64,000 nucleotides of DNA, taken from positions 186,001 through 250,000 of the forward strand of contig NZ_JARVWW010000009.1 of the NCBI RefSeq assembly GCF_029846715.1, written 5' to 3'. Within the stretch, counting starts at the first letter, position 1. Every line of letters begins with the position of its first letter. The position numbers and the translations under genes were made by a program. Of this stretch, positions 17,445-26,194 are shown in pieces. The notes under the pieces were generated by a model, which saw nothing but the letters and a program-made list of their open reading frames with translations, was not told the DNA's origin and ran no database searches. Source of the stretch: Bradyrhizobium nivariense. Its GTDB lineage: Bacteria > Pseudomonadota > Alphaproteobacteria > Rhizobiales > Xanthobacteraceae.

Positions 17445-19349
17445 TCAAGCGCTCCTCGCGGGCCAGGGAACCACCTGTCCCGACATCACCAGCCGGTCAC
17501 GGCCATTGTCCTTGGCGGCGTAGAGGGCGCGATCGGCGGCGGCGACCAGCGTGCTGCAGTCCGTCGTGGTTTGGGACGGAAGACTCGTCGCGGCGCCAAC
17601 GCTTGCAGTCACCAGGCGGGAAGGCGGATTTTGCGCATGCAGCATGGCGATATCGTGCAGCGCCTGGCGAATCCCTTCGCCGACCTCGGCGCACCCATCC
17701 GGGCCGGTGTTCGGCAACAGCACCGCGAATTCCTCGCCGCCGTACCGCGCCGCGAGGTCGGCCGGGCGCTTGGCCTGGGCGGTCAGGATCCGGCCCAGCG
17801 CGCGCAGGCACCCGTCGCCTGCCAGATGTCCGTAATGGTCGTTGAACTTCTTGAAATGGTCGACATCGATCAGCAGGAGCGACAGCTGCGTGCCGTCGCG
17901 CCGGGCGCGCGCCCATTCGTCGGCGAGGCGTTCGTCGAATGCGCGCCGGTTGGCGAGGCCGGTAAGGCCGTCGGTCGTTGCAAGCGAGGCGAGTTTGTCC
18001 TGAAGATCCTTCTGCTCGGTCATGTCGCGCACCACTGCGACGACGCCGTCGATCTCACCGCTGTCCGACGCCAGGGTCACGTGCAGCGCCGCCTCGGCCC
18101 AGATCTCGCCCTTGTCGCGATGGCGCTGACGATAGACGAACCGCGCCTCCTCGGCCTCGCCATTTTTCAGCGCGGCGATGGCCTGCTCGACCCGCTCCAT
18201 ATCGTCGGCGTGAATGCCGGCCAGGGCCGAGGTGGCCAGCAGTTCGTCGGCGGACCAGCCGGTGATGCGCACGCACGAGGGAGAGACGTAGAGCAGCCGG
18301 TTATCCAGCCCGATCCGGGTCACCATGTCGCTGGACTGCTCGGCCAACAGGCGGAAATTCGCTTCCTTGGCGACCAGCGCCTGGGCCATGCGCTGCCGCT
18401 GCACGAGCTGACGGACCAGGTAGAAGCCGATCACCGCGATCAGCAGCACGAGGCCGAGGACGAAGGTCGTGCGCGCAGCTGCGGCGCGCCGCCAGGGCGC
18501 CAGCACGTCGTCCTGCGACTTGCTCGCCAGCACCATCAGGGGATAGCGGCTGCTGCGCTGGTAGTAGCTCAGCCGCTGCACGCCATCGAGCGGCGACTTG
18601 AAATAGTAGACTGCCGCGGCGGGACGGCTTTCCCAACCCTTGAACAAGGGCGCATTGGACAGGTCGCGTCCGACAAAGGCACCACTGTCGTCGCGGCTGC
18701 GCGCCAGCATGATGCCGCTATTGTTGAGCAACGATGCCGAGCCGTTCGGACCGATGTCGAATCGCTCGTAGAACTTGACGAAATAGCCGACGTCGATCGT
18801 GAGCAGGACAACGCCGGCGAAGCCGCCGTCGGGATCGTTGATCCGGCGGGACGCGGTGACGATCCATTGGCCCCCGGCTCGGCTCTTGACGGGCGGTCCG
18901 ATCAGCGTGCCCGTCTCCGGCGAGTCGCGATGGCGCTGGAAATATTCGCGGTCGCTGTTGTTGAGCTTGGAGAAGTCGATGCGCTCAGTCGTGGCAAGCC
19001 ACCGGCCGGTCGCGTCATAGACGAAGATGCCGCGGATGCGGTCCGCTGATTTGCGTGTCGGCAGATAGGCCTGAAGCTTTGCAATCGTGTCCGGACCCGT
19101 GCCGTCGAGTTCGAGCCGGTGGACCAGCCCCACGAGGATCGTATCGACGAGTTCGAACGTGTCGTCCGCGTGCTGAATCAGCGAATGCGCCAGATTGGCG
19201 ACGTCGATCTCGGCGTTCCTGAGTTCGGCATTGCGGGTCTCCCATTCGCGCCAGCCGCTCAAGCCGAGGATCGCCACGCAAATCAGCACGACGAAACCCG
19301 CCGCCCAGAGCGGAAGGCGCGTCTTGGCGAGTTCGCGGCTCGTGACCAT
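17445..19349 (-). CDS. Membrane diguanylate cyclase with PAS and GGDEF domains
   Basis: About 634 residues from ATG 19349 (GGAG ten bases upstream; an alternative ATG at 19409 adds 20 residues). Order: N-terminal membrane helix (LPLWAAGFVVLICVAILGL), a periplasmic dCache-like sensor domain of about 250 residues, a second helix (TTFVLGLVLLIAVIGFYLV), a PAS domain with PAC (FRLLAEQSSDMVTRIG to VVRDMTEQKDL), then GGDEF. The active site reads RYGGEEF and the domain start TTDGLTGLANRRAFDERL is intact, so it should make cyclic di-GMP. No RxxD inhibitory site is obvious just before GGEEF. The signal sensed is unknown. Confidence 0.92.
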   Translation of the reverse strand: MVTSRELAKTRLPLWAAGFVVLICVAILGLSGWREWETRNAELRNAEIDVANLAHSLIQHADDTFELVDTILVGLVHRLELDGTGPDTIAKLQAYLPTRKSADRIRGIFVYDATGRWLATTERIDFSKLNNSDREYFQRHRDSPETGTLIGPPVKSRAGGQWIVTASRRINDPDGGFAGVVLLTIDVGYFVKFYERFDIGPNGSASLLNNSGIMLARSRDDSGAFVGRDLSNAPLFKGWESRPAAAVYYFKSPLDGVQRLSYYQRSSRYPLMVLASKSQDDVLAPWRRAAAARTTFVLGLVLLIAVIGFYLVRQLVQRQRMAQALVAKEANFRLLAEQSSDMVTRIGLDNRLLYVSPSCVRITGWSADELLATSALAGIHADDMERVEQAIAALKNGEAEEARFVYRQRHRDKGEIWAEAALHVTLASDSGEIDGVVAVVRDMTEQKDLQDKLASLATTDGLTGLANRRAFDERLADEWARARRDGTQLSLLLIDVDHFKKFNDHYGHLAGDGCLRALGRILTAQAKRPADLAARYGGEEFAVLLPNTGPDGCAEVGEGIRQALHDIAMLHAQNPPSRLVTASVGAATSLPSQTTTDCSTLVAAADRALYAAKDNGRDRLVMSGQVVPWPARSA

Positions 19350-19530
19350 CGGGCTTGCTCCAAATCGGTGCAAACCTCTCACTTTGGTCTTAACGGCCTG
19401 TTGCAACATCCGCGATGATTGTGCGGAGCCCGTATTCGGCCGGAGGGAGTTGCCGATATCTTGATCGACGCCCGTCGGCGATTGTTAACCACGTCGCCGC
19501 GGCGTGACGGTTTCGCCGGGCGTCGCCGTA

Positions 19531-19752
19531 TCATCCATCCAGTGTGAAGCCGACGCGCAACGTGACCTGGTAGTGGCGGACGGCGCCGTTCTCGATGTGG
19601 CCGCGCGTCTGCACAACCTCGAACCATTTCATCTCACGGACGGTCTTGGCGGCACGGCTGACCGCGTTCTTGATCGCGTCCTCGATCGAGGTCTCGGACG
19701 ATCCGACCAGTTCCAGCATCTTGTAGACGTGATCTGTCTCGCTCGTGGGCAT
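19531..19752 (-). CDS. Dodecin (flavin-binding)
   Basis: 73 residues from ATG 19752, which has GGGGAG nine bases upstream; the long frame to 20190 is not coding. Typical dodecin: [19 protein letters not shown], then [20 protein letters not shown] and [11 protein letters not shown]. The conserved Trp that stacks on flavin is in MKWFEV. Dodecins are dodecameric cytoplasmic flavin stores that keep free flavin out of photoreactions. Confidence 0.93.
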   Translation of the reverse strand: MPTSETDHVYKMLELVGSSETSIEDAIKNAVSRAAKTVREMKWFEVVQTRGHIENGAVRHYQVTLRVGFTLDG

Positions 19753-20057
19753 GACTATTCTCCCCTTGTGCTGTGGCGGCGCCGGATACCTCTGTCGCAG
19801 ACAGTCGGCACTCGCGAGACATCCGGCCTCGACTCTGAACGGATGCCGGCGCTTCGGGTTCCGTCCCCGGCGAGAGCCTGCGCTCGCCTGCTGGACGCTG
19901 CCCATGGGCGGTGGTCCATTTTTTTGCAAGTGCACGGAAATGTGGGTCGCGTGTCCGGGCGGGCGCTCCGAATTGGCGCAGCGTCGCGTCGCTGCTCTTG
20001 CCCGTCCCGATGCGAGCGAGCTAACCTCGGCCATTCCTCCGGAATCTTCGAAGTGCG
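19753..20057. other. Intergenic region between dodecin and GH16 genes
   Basis: 305 bases between two divergent genes. It should hold both promoters; I cannot name them with confidence. On the plus strand it contains a hairpin with a run of seven T (see the terminator entry), about 132 bases before the GH16 start. No gene is seen in it. Confidence 0.6.
19892..19925 (+). terminator. Orphan intrinsic terminator or attenuator
   Basis: TGGAC (19892-19896) pairs with GTCCA (19914-19918) around an inner GCCC/GGGC pairing, and is followed directly by seven T. No plus-strand gene lies upstream, so it would end either a short RNA or the leader of the GH16 transcript. Confidence 0.5.
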
Positions 20058-21062
20058 GTGATGATCGAGCGTTGGACGAGGGGCGCTCTGGCGGCGATCG
20101 GTCTCTGCGTCGTGCCTGCGCCAGGCATCGCGCAGGACGATCTTGATGGTGCGCCGGCGAGCATGTCGCTGCAGGTGACAACCGATCCATCCACCATCGA
20201 CTGCCGCCGGCTGGAGACGGTCAATCCGGCCTCGCTCGTGTTCCTGCCGCTGCGCCGGACCTTCAACGAGGATTTTGACGAGCATCCGCTGGCGACCGGA
20301 CGCTGGGTGCCGCACTACGCCGGCGGCGCGGCGTGGCCGGAGGCGCGCTACTGGGGCGGCGACGGCTCCGACTTCAAGCGCAAGACCAGCGCCAATGGCG
20401 AGCAGCAGATCTATGTCGATCCCCGCTACGCGGGGCGTGCCGCGGCGCCGCTCGGGCTCGATCCGTTCAAGGTCAAGGACGGCGTGCTGTCGATCGTCGC
20501 CAGCCGCACGCCGCCGGAATTGAAACCGGTGCTGTTCAACAACGAGTACATCTCCGGAATCCTGACGACCCAGGGTACGTTCGCGCAGAAGCACGGCTAT
20601 TTCGAAATCCGCGCCAAGGTGCCGGTCGGGCATGCGGTGTGGCCGGCGTTCTGGATGCTGGCGGATGACGGTGGCTGGCCGCCGGAGGTCGACGTGCTGG
20701 AGGGGCGCGGCGAAAAGGCGGGTGATCTCGTGATGACGACACATTGGCGAATTCCCTCGACCCAGAAGATCCAGTCCTGCGGCTTCGATTTTGCGGTTGG
20801 CGACGCCTCGAGCGCATTCCACGCTTACGGTGTGCTGTGGGCAGAGGATCGCCTGGTCTATTTCATCGACCGCAGGCCGGTGTCCGACATCAAGGTGCCG
20901 ATCGGCTTCGACGATCCCATGTACATGATCGTCAATCTCGCGATCGGATCGAAATTCTTTCTCGGCGTCGGTCCGGTCGACGCGGAATCGCCACCGAGCA
21001 TCGCATTCGAGATCGACCGGATTTCCGCCTATCAGATCGATATGGAGCAGGCGCGGAGATAG
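20058..21062 (+). CDS. Secreted glycoside hydrolase family 16 (beta-glucanase type)
   Basis: 334 residues. Signal peptide ([19 protein letters not shown]). The GH16 catalytic motif ExDxxE is intact as PPEVDVLEG, preceded by the family's [21 protein letters not shown]. Members cleave beta-1,3 or mixed-link beta-1,3-1,4 glucans and related galactans with retention; the first Glu of the motif is the nucleophile and the last the acid/base. It lies three bases before a GH1 gene, so the pair may act in turn: the GH16 cuts a beta-glucan outside the cytoplasm and the GH1 trims the products. ATG 20058 is preceded by only weak ribosome-site sequence. Confidence 0.88.
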   Translation: MMIERWTRGALAAIGLCVVPAPGIAQDDLDGAPASMSLQVTTDPSTIDCRRLETVNPASLVFLPLRRTFNEDFDEHPLATGRWVPHYAGGAAWPEARYWGGDGSDFKRKTSANGEQQIYVDPRYAGRAAAPLGLDPFKVKDGVLSIVASRTPPELKPVLFNNEYISGILTTQGTFAQKHGYFEIRAKVPVGHAVWPAFWMLADDGGWPPEVDVLEGRGEKAGDLVMTTHWRIPSTQKIQSCGFDFAVGDASSAFHAYGVLWAEDRLVYFIDRRPVSDIKVPIGFDDPMYMIVNLAIGSKFFLGVGPVDAESPPSIAFEIDRISAYQIDMEQARR

Positions 21063-21064
21063 CA

Positions 21065-22534
21065 ATGGCAACTGGTTTCTCGCGGCGCACTTTTGCAAAG
21101 CTCGCGGGCCTCGCCGCGGCTGGGGTGGCGGCGGGTGCCAGGGCTGCGGAGAATGAAACGCCCGCATCGACCGAGCGTCACGCGCCGGCGCGCTTCCCGA
21201 AGGATTTTCTGTGGGGGACGGCGACCTCGTCCTACCAGATCGAAGGTGCCGTCGACGAGGACGGCCGCGGCAAGTCGATCTGGGACATCTTTAGCCACAC
21301 GCCCGGCAAGATCGAGGACGGCACCACCGGCGACCGTGCCAACGAGCACTATCATCGCTACAGGGACGACGTCGCGCTGATCAAGGCGCTCGGTGTCAAG
21401 GCCTACCGCTTCTCGATCGCATGGCCGCGGGTATTTCCGGACGGCGCAGGGCAGCCCAATGCCAAGGGGCTCGATTTCTACAATCGCCTCGTCGACGAGC
21501 TGCTTGCGAACGGCGTCGAGCCTTATGCGACGCTCTATCACTGGGACCTGCCCCAGGCGCTCCAGGACCGCATCGGTGGCTGGGGGTCGAGCGATACCTC
21601 AAAGGCCTTTGCCGACTACGCTGCGTACGTCGCCGCACGCCTGACCGATCGCGTGAAGAACATCTTCACCGTGAACGAGGTCGGGCGCTTCGTGAATTTC
21701 GGCTATGGCTGGGGCATCGACGCGCCCGGCCTCAAGCTGCCGACCGCGCAGCTGAACCAGGCCCGCCATCACGTCGCGCTGGCGCACGGGCTCGCGGTGC
21801 AGGCGATCCGCGCCTCGGCGCGCGCCGGCACCCGCGTCGGCGCGGCCGAGAACATCGCAGCCTGCGTGCCGGCGATCGCCACGCCCGAAAACATCCGCGC
21901 TGCCGAGATCGCGACGCGCGAGCTCAATGCCGGCTTCCTCGGTGTGGTGCTGGAGGGCAAATACACCGACGGCTTCCTCGCCTATGCGGGGGCGCACGCG
22001 CCGAAATTCACGCCTGAGGAATTGAAGATCATCGGCACGCCGAACGACTTCGTCGGCCTCAACATCTACGCGCCGCAATATTACGTCACGGCCTCCGATC
22101 GCGCGCCCGGCTTCCGCGTGCTGCCGTTCCCGACTTCGTTCCCGCACATGAATTCGGAATGGCTCCGCGTCGGCCCCGAGGTGATCTACTGGGCGCCGCG
22201 CATCGCCGCGAAAATCTGGAACATCGACACCATCTACATCAGCGAGAACGGGACCTCGTCCGAAGACAAGGTCGCCGCCGACGGCCAGGTCTACGATCTC
22301 GACCGCATCATGTTCCTGCGCAATTACCTGACCCAGATGCAGCGCGCGGTCGCCGAGGGCGTGCCGATCCGCGGCTATTTCCTCTGGAGCCTGATGGACA
22401 ATTTCGAGTGGATTTTTGGTTATGGGAAGCGGTTTGGCCTGTACCGGGTCGACTTCGAGACGCAGGCGAGGGTGCCAAAGCTGAGCGCGGCGTTCTACCG
22501 TGATGTGGTGGCGCGGAATGCGATCGGGGTGTGA
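21065..22534 (+). CDS. Secreted GH1 beta-glucosidase
   Basis: 489 residues from ATG 21065; the in-frame extension to 20744 runs through the GH16 gene and is not used. Tat-type signal SRRTFAKLAGLAAAGVAAG, ARA. GH1 motifs: FPKDFLWGTATSSYQIEGA at the N-terminus, YRFSIAWPRVFP, the acid/base region FTVNEVGRFVNFGYGWG (Val where most members have NEP), and the nucleophile IYISENG. The C-terminal GYFLWSLMDNFEWIFGYGKR and FGLYRVDF are canonical. It should release glucose from short beta-glucosides, probably in the periplasm after Tat export. Confidence 0.92.
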   Translation: MATGFSRRTFAKLAGLAAAGVAAGARAAENETPASTERHAPARFPKDFLWGTATSSYQIEGAVDEDGRGKSIWDIFSHTPGKIEDGTTGDRANEHYHRYRDDVALIKALGVKAYRFSIAWPRVFPDGAGQPNAKGLDFYNRLVDELLANGVEPYATLYHWDLPQALQDRIGGWGSSDTSKAFADYAAYVAARLTDRVKNIFTVNEVGRFVNFGYGWGIDAPGLKLPTAQLNQARHHVALAHGLAVQAIRASARAGTRVGAAENIAACVPAIATPENIRAAEIATRELNAGFLGVVLEGKYTDGFLAYAGAHAPKFTPEELKIIGTPNDFVGLNIYAPQYYVTASDRAPGFRVLPFPTSFPHMNSEWLRVGPEVIYWAPRIAAKIWNIDTIYISENGTSSEDKVAADGQVYDLDRIMFLRNYLTQMQRAVAEGVPIRGYFLWSLMDNFEWIFGYGKRFGLYRVDFETQARVPKLSAAFYRDVVARNAIGV

Positions 22535-22549
22535 AACCGGACGCCAATC

Positions 22550-23107
22550 CTACGGATCCAGCTCCGTATCCCAGTAGAGATAATCCAGCCAGCTGTCGTG
22601 CAGGTAGTTCGGCGGGAACAGCCGGCCGTTGCGGTGGAGCTGGTGCACGGTTGGGGCGAAGGCGTGCTGGCGCGGAAACATCTTGGCCTGAACCGGCGTG
22701 AGATTGCCCTTGCGCAGATTGCAGGGCGAGCAGGCCGCGACCACGTTCTCCCAGGTGGTCTGGCCGCCTTTGCTGCGCGGGACGATGTGGTCGAAGGTGA
22801 GGTCTTCGGGCGAGCCGCAATATTGGCAGTTGAAGCGATCGCGCAGGAAGACGTTGAATCGGGTGAAGGCGGGATGTGTGGTCGGCTTGACGAAGGATTT
22901 GAGCGAGACGACGCTCGGCAGCTGCATTTGCAGCGTGGGACTATGGACCGCCTGATCGTAATGCGCGACGATGTTGACGCGGTCGAGGAACACCGCCTTG
23001 ATCGCGTCCTGCCACGACCACAAAGACAGCGGGTAGTAACTCAGCGGCCGGAAGTCCGCATTCAGCACCAACACCGGCCAACTGCCTTGCGAGACATGTG
23101 CGTTCAA
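22550..23107 (-). CDS. HNH endonuclease
   Basis: 185 residues. The start is taken at the TTG at 23107, six bases after GGGAG; an ATG at 23146 would add 13 residues and falls inside a palindrome. The body begins WPVLVLNADFRPLSYYPLSL. The HNH/zinc motif follows: RFNCQYCGSPEDLTFDHIVP, then GGQTTWENVVAACSPCNLRK, with two CxxC pairs for zinc and the His-Asn metal site. Close relatives are widespread chromosomal genes in alphaproteobacteria; their role is unknown and no mobile-element context is seen here. Confidence 0.88.
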   Translation of the reverse strand: MNAHVSQGSWPVLVLNADFRPLSYYPLSLWSWQDAIKAVFLDRVNIVAHYDQAVHSPTLQMQLPSVVSLKSFVKPTTHPAFTRFNVFLRDRFNCQYCGSPEDLTFDHIVPRSKGGQTTWENVVAACSPCNLRKGNLTPVQAKMFPRQHAFAPTVHQLHRNGRLFPPNYLHDSWLDYLYWDTELDP

Positions 23108-23142
23108 GTAACGCTCCCGGCCTCCATGTACGCTGCGAAGCA

Positions 23143-23165
23143 GCATGTATTGACATACTACATGC
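23143..23165. promoter_or_regulatory. Palindrome upstream of the HNH gene
   Basis: Perfect 7-bp arms GCATGTA (23143-23149) and TACATGC (23159-23165) with a 9-nt centre lie 36 bases upstream of the HNH start. A short stem GCTGC-TTC-GCAGC follows immediately on the minus strand. This may be an operator or a leader hairpin. Confidence 0.45.
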
Positions 23166-23322
23166 AGCGTGACGGGATTGTGAAGCCCGTTGAGCGACTT
23201 ATTCAGGCGCAAGCAATGCGGCGGCGGGGTGGCAAAGCGACCAAAAACGCCGTGATTTTGGGGCGGGGGCCACGGCGGGAGGCAGGATCGACCTGACAGC
23301 GCATCGGGGCTTGCCCGCGCAA

Positions 23323-24300
23323 CTACTCCCGCACCCGCTCCAGCTTCTGCAAACACCGTGTCGTGCGGACCGCGGCCGGCATCTCCCCGCCCGGAAAGCT
23401 GGTCTCCCAGTTGGTGACGCCGACCTCGCCGACATAGATGTCGCCCCTGGAATCCAGCGCGATGCCGTGTGGCGCCAGAAATTTTCCGCTCGCAACGCCC
23501 GGCCCTTCCTCGCCGCCGAGCCGCGCGATGCGCTTGCCCTTGGCGTCCACGATCGAGAGCCGCGGGCCGAGATTGGGCACATCGCGGTTGATGGCAAGGC
23601 CGGGGCCGAGCTCGCCGATCACGAAGGTCGGGCTCTTGCCCCCGCCACAGCAGCACAGCGCGCAGGGCCGGTGAAGATTGTTCCACTGCGTCTCGTACTT
23701 GCCCTCGCCATCGAACACCTGCACGCGATGGTTCTCGCGGTCGGCGACATAGACAAAACCGTCGGCGTCGGTGGCGATGTTGTGCACGATGTTGAACTGG
23801 CCGGGATCGGTGCCGGGCTCGCCCCAGCTCTTGAGGAGCTTGCCGTCCGGCGTGAACTTGTGCACGCGCGCATTGCCATAGCCGTCGGAGACGTAGATCT
23901 CGCCCTTCGGCGACAGCGCGGTGTGGGTGCAGCGGTGGAAGGGCTCGCCGCTCATGAACGGGGACGGTTTCTCGGGGATGCCGATCGTCCGCAGCACCTT
24001 GCCGTCGGTGGTGCATTTGCGCACGGTGTGGTCGCCGTCGTCGGTGCAATAGAGATTGTCGTCGGCGTCGATGTGCAGGCCGTGCGCGCGCGAGAACAGA
24101 CCTTCACCCCAGCTGCGCAAAAAATTGCCCTCGCGGTCCAGCACCACCATCGGATGGGCGCCGCGGTTGAAGACGTAGACGCGGTCCTTGCTGTCCACCG
24201 CGACCGAAGCGACGTCGGTGAGCTGCCAGCCGTCCGGCAGCTTTGCGAAGTTTTCGACGACGCGGTAGCGGTGCTCGCCGGTGCCGAGAATGGCTGGCAT
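23323..24300 (-). CDS. NHL-repeat six-bladed beta-propeller protein
   Basis: 325 residues with repeated NHL/SMP-30-type blades: SVAVDSKDRVYVFNRG, ARAHGLHIDADDNLYCTDDG, GYGNARVHKFTPDGKLLKSW, NIATDADGFVYVADRENHRV, and HGIALDSRGDIYVGEVG. The arrangement resembles proteins annotated as peptidyl-alpha-hydroxyglycine alpha-amidating lyase-like. No signal peptide is evident. The gene follows the flavin monooxygenase on the same strand with a 47-base gap. Enzyme activity is not established for bacterial members; a ligand-binding or lyase role is only possible. Confidence 0.85.
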   Translation of the reverse strand: MPAILGTGEHRYRVVENFAKLPDGWQLTDVASVAVDSKDRVYVFNRGAHPMVVLDREGNFLRSWGEGLFSRAHGLHIDADDNLYCTDDGDHTVRKCTTDGKVLRTIGIPEKPSPFMSGEPFHRCTHTALSPKGEIYVSDGYGNARVHKFTPDGKLLKSWGEPGTDPGQFNIVHNIATDADGFVYVADRENHRVQVFDGEGKYETQWNNLHRPCALCCCGGGKSPTFVIGELGPGLAINRDVPNLGPRLSIVDAKGKRIARLGGEEGPGVASGKFLAPHGIALDSRGDIYVGEVGVTNWETSFPGGEMPAAVRTTRCLQKLERVRE

Positions 24301-24347
24301 TGGTTTTTCCCTCTTGTTCGTTTCAGCTGAGCTCGCAATGACGAGGC

Positions 24348-26117
24348 CTAAGCGGCACTCACCTCACGCCCCAAAATCCCCTCCTCGATCGCCTTGATCT
24401 GGAGCGCGAGATATTTCGAGTTGATCCGGCATTGCGCGAGGCTGCCGGCGATGAACCACAGGCCCGGCTGCCGCGTGCGCGCATACATGTTGCGCAGCTC
24501 GAAGCCGTCGCCGAAACCCCAGACCGGGCCGACGCGATCGGCAACGCCGTCGCCGAACAGCTTCCGCACCAGATATTCCTGCGGCTTGTAGCCGGTGGAA
24601 AGCACGATCAGATCGGCGGCGATGATCGTGCCGTCCTTCATCCGCGCGCCCTCGGTGACGAAACCCTCGACGTCGGAAAACTGCCTGAGCTTGATCGCGC
24701 CCTCGACGATGAGGTTGGAGCAGCCGACGTTGAAATAATAGCCGCCGCCGCGGGTGAGGTATTTGAACTGCCAGCCGGTGCCGGCCTCGCCGAAATCGAG
24801 CTTGAAGCCGACGCGGGAGAGGCCGTCGAGCAGCTCCTTGTCGAGCTCCTTCGACTGCTTCGTCAGCATCATATGGGTCTTCTTCGCGAGCGGCGTCGGC
24901 ATCGAGGTCGCGATCAGATCGTTGTCGTCGAGCGTGCCCTCATTGTAGGTCGCATAAGCGAGCTGGGCCGACGGCTCGATGTTGGTGACCAGCGTGGGCG
25001 AACGCTGCACCAGCGTCACGTCGGCGCCGCTGGAGTAGAGGTCCTGCGCGATGTCGTGGCCGCTGTTGCCGGTGCCGATGACGATGGCGCGCCTGCCTGT
25101 CCAGTTCTCGCCGTCCTCGTAGCGGCTGGAATGCAGCAGCGTGCCCTTGAAGTTATCGAGGGTCGGAATATTCGGCACATTTGCGATGCCGCTGACGCCG
25201 GTCGCCATCACCACATGGCGCGGATGCATGGTGCGCTTGCTGCCGTCGGCGCGCCGCAGCGTCACCGTCCAGTGCCCTTGCGCGTCGTCGTAGGCGCCGC
25301 CTTCGAATTGGGTGCCGGTCCAAAAATTCAGCTCCATCGCATCGACATATGTTTCGAACCAGTTGGCGAGCTTGTCCTTGGGAATGTAGGTCGGCCAACT
25401 CGGTGGAAACGGCATGTAGGGCAAATGATTGACCTGCACCTGGTTGTGCAGGGTGAGCGCATGATAGCGCTTGCGCCAATTGTCCCCGATCCGCGCCTCG
25501 CGATCGACGATCAGCGTGTCGACCTTCAACTGCTTCAACCTTGCCGCGATGGCGAGGCCGGCCTGGCCGCCGCCGACCACCAGCACCGCGGGATCGCGAT
25601 CGGCGTAGTCGCGCGAGGCGTTGCGCAGGTCGAGCCAGTTCGGTCCGCGGAAATCGCGCGAATAGGCCTGGCCGCGTGGCCGCGAGGTGCCGAGCTGTTC
25701 CTCGAAGCCTTTCAATTCGTCGAGGGCGGTCAGCAGTGTCCATGCCTTCAACCTGTCGCCGTCGGCCGCATCGGGAACCAGCCGCAAAATGCCGCTGCCG
25801 CGGCTGAGCGCGGTCTCGAAATCGAAAATGGCCTCGATATTGTTGATGCCGGTGCGAGTCACCCAGCGCGGCGGTGCACGGTTCGGCGCGATCTTGAAGC
25901 TGACCGCCGCCGTCTCCGGTGCAAGCGCTGTCAGTGCGTCAGCGATCGCATCGCGGCCTGTGATTGTTTGTAGGTTCCAGCTTAGCGCCAGCACATCGCG
26001 CCAATAGCTTTCGACGAGGAACAGCCCATCCAGCGTGCCGGCTTCACCCAGCGTGCGCTCGAACTGATCAAGCCAGACCTGCGCAGATGCAGAGATATCC
26101 TTGGTCTTGTCGAGCAT
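24348..26117 (-). CDS. Flavin-containing monooxygenase with N-terminal NTF2-like domain
   Basis: 589 residues. The first 150 or so look like an NTF2/SnoaL-type domain (WLDQFERTLGEAGTLDGLF; VESYWRDVLALSWNLQTITG). Then comes a group B flavoprotein monooxygenase: FAD-binding VLVVGGGQAGLAIAARL, a second Rossmann motif AIVIGTGNSGHDIAQDL for NADPH, and the late motif LSTGYKPQEYL. It is like plant YUCCA and other N-hydroxylating or S-oxidising enzymes. The substrate is unknown. It precedes the NHL gene; upstream on the same strand lies the frameshifted DUF2855 gene, itself related to oxidoreductases. Confidence 0.88.
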   Translation of the reverse strand: MLDKTKDISASAQVWLDQFERTLGEAGTLDGLFLVESYWRDVLALSWNLQTITGRDAIADALTALAPETAAVSFKIAPNRAPPRWVTRTGINNIEAIFDFETALSRGSGILRLVPDAADGDRLKAWTLLTALDELKGFEEQLGTSRPRGQAYSRDFRGPNWLDLRNASRDYADRDPAVLVVGGGQAGLAIAARLKQLKVDTLIVDREARIGDNWRKRYHALTLHNQVQVNHLPYMPFPPSWPTYIPKDKLANWFETYVDAMELNFWTGTQFEGGAYDDAQGHWTVTLRRADGSKRTMHPRHVVMATGVSGIANVPNIPTLDNFKGTLLHSSRYEDGENWTGRRAIVIGTGNSGHDIAQDLYSSGADVTLVQRSPTLVTNIEPSAQLAYATYNEGTLDDNDLIATSMPTPLAKKTHMMLTKQSKELDKELLDGLSRVGFKLDFGEAGTGWQFKYLTRGGGYYFNVGCSNLIVEGAIKLRQFSDVEGFVTEGARMKDGTIIAADLIVLSTGYKPQEYLVRKLFGDGVADRVGPVWGFGDGFELRNMYARTRQPGLWFIAGSLAQCRINSKYLALQIKAIEEGILGREVSAA

Positions 26118-26194
26118 GCGCGACCTCTTGCCGTCTTCGCGGCGCTTCCTCTGAGGGTCGACGCTATACTGGATAAGCCTACGCCAAAAGCGGT

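Noticed and set aside
19531..20190. Long 219-codon frame including dodecin
   Set aside because: Only the last 73 codons match dodecin and have a ribosome site; the rest is non-coding.
20744..21064. N-terminal extension of the GH1 gene
   Set aside because: It is an alternate frame of the GH16 gene; the Tat signal at 21065 fixes the start.
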